5,891 nucleotides of DNA from Crocinitomicaceae bacterium. GTDB taxonomy: Bacteria > Bacteroidota > Bacteroidia > Flavobacteriales_D > Crocinitomicaceae. Numbering within the stretch: position 1 is the stretch's first letter; each line of letters begins with the position of its first letter. Below, one piece after another: positions 1-5,319 of the stretch. Where the stretch lies: positions 1 to 5,891 of the forward strand of contig JALQTG010000325.1 in NCBI GenBank assembly GCA_023264075.1, in the 5' to 3' direction. A program made the translations under genes and the position numbers. The notes beneath the pieces are model-generated. The model ran no database searches and had not been told where the DNA came from. It saw only the letters and a list, made by a program, of their open reading frames with translations.

Positions 1-255
1 TCTGATCCACAAAAATACCGTACAAAAGAAGAAGTGGCAGAATATCAGGCACAAGATCCAATCGAACACTGCTTAAATGTGATTAAAGAGAATAAATTCC
101 TTTCGGAAAAGGAAATTAAAGAGATTCAGGATTGGGTAGCAAACGAGGTGAAAGAGTCAGTTGAATTTGCTGAGAACTCTCCTTACCCAGAGGCACATGA
201 ATTATACGAAGATGTTTATAAAACGGAAGGATATCCGTTTATAGTTGAATATTAA
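1..255 (+). CDS. pdhA: Pyruvate dehydrogenase E1 component subunit alpha, C-terminal part (5' end outside window)
   Basis: The frame is open from base 1 to a TAA at 253-255 and gives the last 84 residues of the protein. It opens with SDPQKYRTKEEVAEYQ, which matches the conserved SDP-x-x-YR-T-x-EE segment after the thiamine-diphosphate region of E1-alpha subunits. It ends with the typical SPYPEAHELYEDVY tail and a terminal PFIVEY. E1 alpha pairs with E1 beta to decarboxylate pyruvate on thiamine diphosphate and acetylate the lipoyl group of E2 in the cytoplasm. The cofactor-binding part lies left of the window. The internal GTG at 34 is not a start, because homology continues upstream of it to the edge. 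pdhC begins 13 bases after the stop, so the two are surely co-transcribed. No E1-beta gene lies between them. A related 2-oxoacid dehydrogenase E1 alpha is possible, but this tail and the adjacent PdhC-type E2 favour pyruvate. Confidence 0.93.
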   Translation, partial: SDPQKYRTKEEVAEYQAQDPIEHCLNVIKENKFLSEKEIKEIQDWVANEVKESVEFAENSPYPEAHELYEDVYKTEGYPFIVEY

Positions 256-268
256 TAGATACAAAGAA

Positions 269-1543
269 ATGGCTGAAGTTATTTTAATGCCCAAGCTTTC
301 TGATACAATGACTGAAGGAGTTGTAGCGGAATGGCATAAAAAAGTAGGAGATACTGTTACAGCGGGTGAATTGCTCGCTGAAATAGAAACAGATAAAGCA
401 ACAATGGAGTTCGAGTCTTTTTATGACGGTGTGTTATTACACATTGGAATTCAACAAGGTGAAACTGCTCCTGTGAATGATGTTTTAGCAATTATTGGTG
501 AAAAAGGAGAGGACATTAAGGCGCTTTTAGCGGATGCAAAGAAAGGGGAAAGCGCTCCAGCCGAAGAACCGAAAGAATCTCCTGCTCCAGTTGTTGAGGA
601 AAAAGCTGCACCTGTTGTTCAGGAACAGAAAGCAGCACCAGTTGCTCAGCCTGCTGCACAACCAGTAGCCGCGACTTCAGGTGATGGACGTATACTTGCT
701 TCTCCTTTGGCGAAGAAATTGGCAGAAGAAAAAGGGATTGATGTTGGTTTAGTTCAAGGAACTGGAGAAAACGGTAGAATCGTGAAGCGCGATGTGGAGA
801 ATTATGTGCCTTACGAAAGGCCTGCTGGAGGGAATAGTTTCACAGCTGCTCCTGCGGGAACTGAATCGTACCGTGATGAAAATGTTTCGCAAATGCGTAA
901 AGTGATTGCGAAGCGTTTAGCTGAAAGTAAGTTTACAGCGCCGCATTTCTACTTAACGTTAGAAATTGATATGGATAATGCAATTGCCTCGCGTAAAGCA
1001 ATGAATGCTCAAGAAGGTGTGAAAGTATCGTTCAATGATATGGTGGTGAAGGCCGTTGCGATGTCACTTAGAAAGCACCCTACTGTAAACAGTGCTTGGA
1101 TGGGAGATTTCATTCGTAGAAATGATCACATCCATATTGGAGTTGCAGTTGCCGTAGAAGATGGCTTATTAGTGCCTGTAGTGCGATTCGCAGATACAAA
1201 AGGTCTATCACAAATTGGTGCGGAAGTAAAAGAATTCGCGCAAAAAGCAAAAGATAAAAAATTACAACCACAAGACTGGGAGGGAAATACCTTTACGATT
1301 TCGAATTTAGGAATGTATGGTATCGAAGAGTTCACAGCGATTATTAACCCTCCAGATAGCTGTATTTTAGCAGTAGGTGGAATCAAACAAGTACCGGTTG
1401 TTAAAAACGGTCAAGTTGTTCCTGGTAACATCATGAAAGTAACACTTTCTTGTGACCATAGAGTAGTAGATGGTGCCTCAGGTTCTGAATTCTTGAATAC
1501 ATTTAAGTCGTATTTGGAGAATCCAGTGATGATGTTGGTGTAA
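269..1543 (+). CDS. pdhC: Pyruvate dehydrogenase complex E2, dihydrolipoamide acetyltransferase
   Basis: This 424-residue E2 core subunit transfers the acetyl group from its lipoyl arm to CoA and binds E1 and E3. Residues 1-80 form one lipoyl domain with the ETDKA motif, where Lys43 is the lipoylation site. Residues 90-137 are a flexible Ala/Pro/Glu/Val linker with repeated AAPV. Residues 141-180 are the peripheral-subunit-binding domain (RILASPLAKKLA ... GRIVKRDVENY). Residues 200-424 are the catalytic acyltransferase domain, with ISNLGMYGIEEFTAIINPP at 344-362 and the active-site DHRVVDG at 396-402 (His397, Asp401). The ATG at 269 is chosen because MAEVILMPKLSDTM is the canonical E2 N-terminus. 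An in-frame TTG at 245 would overlap pdhA by 11 bases and add eight residues with no family support. Only one lipoyl domain is present, whereas some Bacteroidota E2 proteins have two. The gene is the last of its operon. The sequence fits PdhC better than the 2-oxoglutarate or branched-chain E2 types. Confidence 0.95.
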   Translation: MAEVILMPKLSDTMTEGVVAEWHKKVGDTVTAGELLAEIETDKATMEFESFYDGVLLHIGIQQGETAPVNDVLAIIGEKGEDIKALLADAKKGESAPAEEPKESPAPVVEEKAAPVVQEQKAAPVAQPAAQPVAATSGDGRILASPLAKKLAEEKGIDVGLVQGTGENGRIVKRDVENYVPYERPAGGNSFTAAPAGTESYRDENVSQMRKVIAKRLAESKFTAPHFYLTLEIDMDNAIASRKAMNAQEGVKVSFNDMVVKAVAMSLRKHPTVNSAWMGDFIRRNDHIHIGVAVAVEDGLLVPVVRFADTKGLSQIGAEVKEFAQKAKDKKLQPQDWEGNTFTISNLGMYGIEEFTAIINPPDSCILAVGGIKQVPVVKNGQVVPGNIMKVTLSCDHRVVDGASGSEFLNTFKSYLENPVMMLV

Positions 1544-1608
1544 GTTGGATGTTTTAAGTTCTGGGTTCGAAGTATTCTTGGAAATCTAATTTGGATAGAT
1601 ATGTAAAG

Positions 1609-1638
1609 AAAAAAGCCGAGTTACGCTCGGTTTTTTTT
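1609..1638 (+). terminator. Rho-independent terminator of the pdhA-pdhC operon
   Basis: CCGAG at 1616-1620 pairs perfectly with CTCGG at 1626-1630 around the loop TTACG. A run of eight T follows at 1631-1638. The A-run at 1609-1614 can extend the helix into the T-run through a G-T wobble at 1615/1631. It starts 65 bases after the pdhC stop. The A-run on the other arm could also let it stop minus-strand transcripts, but no minus-strand gene is seen nearby. Confidence 0.9.
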
Positions 1639-1692
1639 CTTTCATCTATTGTTAAATTGTGCGTAAATAGTGCTGATCATCAAGCCTAGAGT

Positions 1693-1722
1693 TTTGGACT
1701 GAACTGCTTTTTCGTATTTTTG
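1693..1722 (+). promoter_or_regulatory. Bacteroidota-type promoter for the M61 peptidase gene
   Basis: TTTG at 1693-1696 serves as the -33 element, followed by an 18-base spacer and TATTTTTG at 1715-1722, a perfect match to the -7 consensus TAnnTTTG used by the Bacteroidota primary sigma factor. The last base of the -7 element lies 15 bases before the ATG at 1738, so the predicted untranslated leader is only about ten bases. The promoter lies between the pdhC terminator and the peptidase gene, which makes the peptidase independently transcribed. Confidence 0.75.
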
Positions 1723-1737
1723 CCAAAAACTGATTCT

Positions 1738-3444
1738 ATGAAGTATACGTTTGCAATCGACGCGCCACATCAACAATTCGTTTCAATACGGCTAGAAGTG
1801 TCTTCGCCAAACGATATGTTGGAGTTACAACTTCCAGCATGGCGACCAGGTCGCTACGAATTGGGCAATTTTGCAAAGAATGTCAAGTCGTTTTGCGTGT
1901 ATAACGAAACCGGAAAGTTACTTCCTTTTACAAAAACAATCAAAGATAAATGGGTGGTAGATACTTCTGAAGCTTCGTCGGTAAAGGTGAGCTATAAGTA
2001 TTACGCTGCGGAGTTAAATGCGGGTTCTACTTATTTGGATGCGACACAGTTGTATGTGAACCCCGTGAACTGTTGCTTATATTCCTTAGAAAACTATACG
2101 GATGAAATCAATGTTCAACTCGATGTTCCCGAAAATTGGCAGATTGCGTCGCCTATATTGCAGGAGAATCGTCAGCTTCGAGCGCGAAATTTTGACCAAT
2201 TGGCGGATAGTCCTTTCATTTGTTCGGCTGGATTACAACATGCATCCTATGAAATGAAGAACGTAATGTTTCATGTTTGGTTTAATGGGTTAATTTATCC
2301 CGATTGGAGACGATTGCTGAAAGACTTTCAGGCATTTACGGAGAAACAATTGGAAAAATTTTTAGAATTCCCTTGTTCGGAGTATCATTTTTTAATCCAA
2401 ATCTTGCCGTATCAAGCATATCATGGAGTAGAACATGAACAGTGTACTGTAATAACGCTTGGGCCGAGTTATGATGTCTTTGGGCGTCTGTATAAGGAGC
2501 TGCTCGGTGTAAGTTCGCATGAGCTTTACCATACGTGGAATGTAAAGAGCATTCGTCCAATTGAAATGATGCCATATGACTTTTCTAAGGAAAATTACTC
2601 CAAAATGGGGTATTTAGCTGAAGGCGTGACTACCTACATGGGTGATCTCATGCTACTAAAGAGTGGCGTTTTTACGTTGGATCAATACTTCACTGAGTTT
2701 AATACGCAGTTACAGCGCCACTTTGATAATTTTGGTCGTTTCAATTATTCTGTAGCGGAGAGTTCTTTTGATACATGGCTAGACGGCTACACTCCTGGGA
2801 TTCCAGGTAGGAAAGTATCCATATATACCGAAGGGTGTTTGCTGGCGTTCGTGACAGATGTTAGCATCATGAGGGCTACAGGAAACAAGCGCAAGTTGGA
2901 TGAAGTAATGCGCAGCCTTTACAACAATTATGGTAAAAAAGGAATTGGAGTTTCTGAGGGAGTATACAAGGCAGAAATTGAAAATGTAACGGGAACTTCT
3001 ATGGATTGGCTCTTTGATCAGTACATCAACGGAACCAAGGCGTTTGAGGGTGTTTTGACAGATTGCCTCGACTATTTAGGGCTAGAGCTTATGAATGAAC
3101 CGTCGGAAGACTATGGGGCGGCTCACCTTGGTGTAAAAACCGCTGTGGTAAATAATCAGTTAAAAGCAATGGCCATATTTCCAGGGAGTCCGTTTGATGT
3201 AGCTGGAGGTATGCTGGACGATGAAATCATTGCGGTGAATGAGGTAAAAATAAATAATGACTTAAATCAATGGCTCAGCTTTTTTGAAAATGATACCAAG
3301 AAATTAATTGTCCAACGAAAGGGTAAAATTGTAGAACTGTTTATTCCTGAAGTGAGTAGAACTTTCTATCAACGTTATTGGATTAAAATGGCAGATGAAC
3401 CTTACAAGCTCCAACGCAATGCTTTAGGGCAATGGTTGAAATAG
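1738..3444 (+). CDS. M61-family zinc metallopeptidase with PDZ domain (glycyl aminopeptidase-like)
   Basis: The product is 568 residues, near the usual M61 length. Residues 1-165 are the beta-rich N-terminal domain, containing LPAWRPGRYELGNFAKNV (32-49), a variant of the family's W-x-PG-x-Y motif. The gluzincin catalytic domain follows. It has HGVEHEQ (229-235), then HELYHTW (261-267), in which His261 and His265 bind zinc and Glu262 is the catalytic base. YLAEGVTTYMGD (292-303) supplies Glu295 as the probable third zinc ligand. A C-terminal PDZ domain spans about 462-537, with IFPGSPFDVAGGMLDDEIIAVN. Known members cleave N-terminal residues, favouring Gly or Ala, but the substrate here is unknown. 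The N-terminus, MKYTFAIDAP, is not a signal peptide and no membrane helix is seen, so a cytoplasmic location is inferred. The in-frame TTG at 1720 is rejected as the start because it lies inside the promoter -7 element. The gene appears monocistronic. Confidence 0.92.
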   Translation: MKYTFAIDAPHQQFVSIRLEVSSPNDMLELQLPAWRPGRYELGNFAKNVKSFCVYNETGKLLPFTKTIKDKWVVDTSEASSVKVSYKYYAAELNAGSTYLDATQLYVNPVNCCLYSLENYTDEINVQLDVPENWQIASPILQENRQLRARNFDQLADSPFICSAGLQHASYEMKNVMFHVWFNGLIYPDWRRLLKDFQAFTEKQLEKFLEFPCSEYHFLIQILPYQAYHGVEHEQCTVITLGPSYDVFGRLYKELLGVSSHELYHTWNVKSIRPIEMMPYDFSKENYSKMGYLAEGVTTYMGDLMLLKSGVFTLDQYFTEFNTQLQRHFDNFGRFNYSVAESSFDTWLDGYTPGIPGRKVSIYTEGCLLAFVTDVSIMRATGNKRKLDEVMRSLYNNYGKKGIGVSEGVYKAEIENVTGTSMDWLFDQYINGTKAFEGVLTDCLDYLGLELMNEPSEDYGAAHLGVKTAVVNNQLKAMAIFPGSPFDVAGGMLDDEIIAVNEVKINNDLNQWLSFFENDTKKLIVQRKGKIVELFIPEVSRTFYQRYWIKMADEPYKLQRNALGQWLK

Positions 3445-3446
3445 AT

Positions 3447-3467
3447 AAGCCGAGAAAAAGGTTTTTT
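3447..3467 (+). terminator. Possible weak terminator after the M61 peptidase gene
   Basis: AAGCC at 3447-3451 can pair with GGTTT at 3460-3464 (one G-T wobble) around an eight-base A-rich loop, and the T-run covers 3462-3467. It begins two bases after the stop codon. The stem is short and its T-run is partly used in pairing, so it would be weak. Position and T-run support it; stem stability does not. Confidence 0.35.
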
Positions 3468-3603
3468 GACGTTCGTTTATCTGACCAAGGAAGGATTTAT
3501 AGGATTAATTAGTATTTCTTATTTTATCTTTAGGTGTTGTCTAGTAAACATCCAATTAAAATATTCTATATGCCCTTTGTCTGCCTTTCGCTGAATCCCA
3601 AAA

Positions 3604-3629
3604 AATCTGTTTAATCTGTGTTCAGATTA
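3604..3629. repeat. Tandem AATCTGT heptamer overlapping a perfect 7-bp hairpin
   Basis: AATCTGT occurs at 3604-3610 and again at 3613-3619, a nine-base period. The second copy is part of a perfect inverted repeat, TAATCTG at 3612-3618 and CAGATTA at 3623-3629, with the four-base loop TGTT. No T-run follows, so it is not a standard terminator. It lies about 65 bases upstream of the rpe -7 element. It could be an operator, a remnant of a dispersed intergenic repeat, or chance in AT-rich DNA. Confidence 0.55.
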
Positions 3630-3692
3630 TTTAGGTACTTTATTTTCCCAGGATCGACGAGCTAGGGTTTCATTTTAGTTCGATATAATTAT

Positions 3693-3700
3693 TAATTTTG
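3693..3700 (+). promoter_or_regulatory. Probable -7 promoter element for rpe
   Basis: TTTAATTTTG-like DNA here contains TAATTTTG, an exact match to TAnnTTTG, ending 16 bases before the rpe ATG. This is nearly the same distance as in the peptidase gene. The -33 side is poor: the nearest T-rich candidates are TTTC at 3668-3671 and TTTA at 3674-3677, and there is no clean TTTG at the expected spacing. The call rests on the -7 match and its position. Confidence 0.55.
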
Positions 3701-3716
3701 ACTAAAATTGAAAACA

Positions 3717-4367
3717 ATGTCGACAATTATCTCTCCTTCATTATTAGCATGTGATTTTGGAAATATCCAGCGGGATGTTGAAATGCTCAATAACAGCGCA
3801 GCAGATTGGTTGCACATTGACATCATGGATGGTGTTTTTGTTCCAAACATTTCATTTGGTTTTCCTGTGATGGAAGCAATGAATAAGCATTCAAAAAAGC
3901 CATTGGACGTTCATTTAATGATTGTTAACCCTGATCAATACATTGAAACGTTTGTGAAGGCGGGTGCTGAAATCATCACTGTTCATTATGAAGCTTGTCC
4001 TCATTTGCACCGAACTATTCAACACATCAAATCATTTGGTATCAAAGCGGGTGTAGCTTTAAATCCGCACACACCGGTTCATTTGTTAGAGAATATTATT
4101 GAAGAGCTCGATTTGGTCTTGATTATGTCGGTCAACCCTGGTTTTGGGGGGCAAAAGTTTATTTCGCATGCGATTAAAAAGGTGGCGGAAACGAAAACAT
4201 TGATTCAATCGAAAAATAGTAATGCATTAATTGAGGTAGATGGAGGAGTGAATAGTGAAAACGCTCCTTTGCTCATAAGTGCTGGAGCGAATGCACTCGT
4301 TGCAGGAAGTTTTATTTTCAATTCACCTAACCCAAGTGAAACCATCGAGAAATTAAAATCCATCTAG
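3717..4367 (+). CDS. rpe: Ribulose-phosphate 3-epimerase
   Basis: This cytoplasmic TIM-barrel enzyme interconverts D-ribulose 5-phosphate and D-xylulose 5-phosphate in the non-oxidative pentose phosphate pathway. Its 216 residues match the family length. The family motifs appear in order: ISPSLLACDF (5-14, Ser8), LHIDIMDGVFVPN (32-44), LDVHLMI (63-69), MSVNPGFGGQKF (137-148), IEVDGGVN (172-179) and the phosphate-binding VAGSFIF (195-201). The metal ligands His33, Asp35, His66 and Asp175 are all present, and Asp35 and Asp175 are the acid/base pair. The ATG at 3717 is chosen because it gives the standard N-terminus, follows an A-rich leader and sits 16 bases after a -7 element. An in-frame TTG at 3708 would add only three residues. 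The gene has no co-directional partner in the window and ends 32 bases from the convergent methyltransferase gene. Allulose-6-phosphate epimerase is a less likely alternative. Confidence 0.96.
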   Translation: MSTIISPSLLACDFGNIQRDVEMLNNSAADWLHIDIMDGVFVPNISFGFPVMEAMNKHSKKPLDVHLMIVNPDQYIETFVKAGAEIITVHYEACPHLHRTIQHIKSFGIKAGVALNPHTPVHLLENIIEELDLVLIMSVNPGFGGQKFISHAIKKVAETKTLIQSKNSNALIEVDGGVNSENAPLLISAGANALVAGSFIFNSPNPSETIEKLKSI

Positions 4368-4399
4368 GGTAGAAGAAGTCTAATCATTGAATATTTATC

Positions 4400-5254
4400 T
4401 TAAGTTCTTTCTTCAAAATCTTTGTGTACGCTTTGCAGTCCTTTCATTACGTTCGAAGCATGTTCTACTTTCTCGAATTCAATAAATAAATGACTATCCA
4501 CTAGAATTTTCCAGTTCACGGAGAGTTGGAAGATTTCCTTGTAGACCCTAGCTTGATAAGCTTTGTCGTATCCATTATTCTTCTTTACATTTTTGCGATA
4601 CGTGAAGTAGTTCGACAAATAAATAACGGGATAGTGAAATAATAGGAGTAAAAAGGAAGTCGGTTTAATTCGGGTAAATTCAATTTGTCTAATCTTATAT
4701 CCGGCTAAACGACTTAACACACGCAGTTTTTGCACACCAATTAGAAACACGTGTCCAAAATAAATTTCATTCGAAATCTCTTGGTTGTTCATCCAAATAG
4801 AGTCGATTTCATTGGGAGGCATAATTGAATGCATCTTTTCAGATTCGGAGAGAAAATAAGAGAGGCGTGACTTTAAGTTGGAGTAGTTAGGGGTAGTAAT
4901 GATTAAGCTTCCTCCAAGCTTGGTAATCCGATTAAACTCTTGTAAAGACTTGAATTGATCTGAAAAGTGTTCGATACCTTCTTGACAAAGTACGATGTCT
5001 GCTGATTCATTTTCCATTGGAATCTTATCCAATACATTAGCACGTTCGCAGGTTAATCCCTCTATATCGAAATATTCTGGAAATAAATCAAATGGTTTGA
5101 CATCACATCCAATTTCTTGAAGAATACGCGAGGTAACGCCATTCCCAGCAGGAAGGTCAACCGCTACTTTTCCAGTAAAGCGTACGCGATTTTTCAGCAG
5201 GTAGCGCTTCACATGGTATTTAATACTTTTCGGATTGTCTTCGTATGGATCCAT
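4400..5254 (-). CDS. Class I SAM-dependent methyltransferase, substrate unknown
   Basis: The product has 284 residues from the ATG at 5254. Its N-terminal half is a Rossmann-type methyltransferase of the Methyltransf_11/23 kind. Motif I is VAVDLPAGNGVTSR (30-43), with LPAGNG in place of the usual LGCGTG. An acidic residue at the end of strand 2 (Asp56, in KPFDLFPE) probably contacts the SAM ribose. Residues 73-98 include NVLDKIPM and the strand-4 segment DIVLCQEGIEHF. The post-II strand is GGSLIITTPNYSNL (114-127). The C-terminal half is less conserved and carries a hydrophobic stretch, TSFLLLLFHYPVIYLSNYF (199-217), followed by basic residues, which could anchor the protein at the membrane face. 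The in-frame TTG at 5275 would add seven residues but lies in a promoter-like TATCTTG. The patatin gene ends 50 bases upstream on the same strand, so co-transcription is possible. A lipid or surface-glycan substrate is inference only. Confidence 0.82.
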   Translation of the reverse strand: MDPYEDNPKSIKYHVKRYLLKNRVRFTGKVAVDLPAGNGVTSRILQEIGCDVKPFDLFPEYFDIEGLTCERANVLDKIPMENESADIVLCQEGIEHFSDQFKSLQEFNRITKLGGSLIITTPNYSNLKSRLSYFLSESEKMHSIMPPNEIDSIWMNNQEISNEIYFGHVFLIGVQKLRVLSRLAGYKIRQIEFTRIKPTSFLLLLFHYPVIYLSNYFTYRKNVKKNNGYDKAYQARVYKEIFQLSVNWKILVDSHLFIEFEKVEHASNVMKGLQSVHKDFEERT

Positions 5255-5272
5255 AACAGTGATTTGAGCCGG

Positions 5273-5279
5273 CAAGATA
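5273..5279 (-). promoter_or_regulatory. Weak -7-like element before the methyltransferase gene
   Basis: Read on the minus strand this is TATCTTG, one T short of TAnnTTTG, ending 18 bases before the ATG. That distance matches the other two promoters in the window. No TTTG is found at the -33 spacing. The gene may therefore have its own weak promoter, read through from the patatin gene, or both. Confidence 0.3.
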
Positions 5280-5296
5280 GTAACTTTTCAAAACAT

Positions 5297-5319
5297 ACCG
5301 GGAATCAATGCCGGTCCCG
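5297..5319 (-). other. Small inverted repeats spanning the patatin gene stop codon
   Basis: On the minus strand ACCGG (5315-5311) can pair with CCGGT (5301-5297). Alternatively CGGGA (5319-5315) can pair with TCCCG (5303-5299). The two pairings share bases and exclude each other. The patatin stop codon (5307-5305) falls in the loop region. Only TATGTTTTG follows, so this is at best a weak terminator or an RNA structure between the two genes. Confidence 0.35.

Larger units (their letters stand above)
3445..3716. other. Intergenic spacer between the M61 peptidase and rpe
   Basis: This 272-base AT-rich spacer shows no credible gene on either strand. It holds the weak terminator candidate at its left end, a duplicated heptamer with a hairpin at 3604-3629, and the rpe -7 element at its right end. 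The middle, about 3470-3600, has frequent stop codons in all frames and no structure that I recognise. Confidence 0.7.

Noticed and set aside
245..268. TTG start extending pdhC by eight residues
   Set aside because: It overlaps pdhA and adds residues before the canonical E2 N-terminus at the ATG at 269.
1126..1386. 86-codon open frame on the minus strand
   Set aside because: It lies wholly inside the catalytic domain of pdhC, which is strongly conserved on the other strand. Its product resembles no family and no promoter precedes it.
2336..2575. 79-codon open frame on the minus strand
   Set aside because: It lies antisense to the zinc-binding region of the M61 peptidase, and its low-complexity His/Leu-rich product looks like a shadow of that gene.
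3530..3562. Imperfect hairpin GGTGTT/AACATCC and a TATCTTTA box in the peptidase-rpe spacer, as a small RNA gene
   Set aside because: The stem needs a bulge, the box misses the final G of TAnnTTTG, and no terminator follows. There is too little to call a transcript.
4368..4414. GAAGAA (4372-4377) and TTCTTC (4409-4414) as a terminator between the convergent rpe and methyltransferase genes
   Set aside because: The arms are 31 bases apart and A/T-rich with no T-run in the right place, so a stable terminator hairpin is unlikely.
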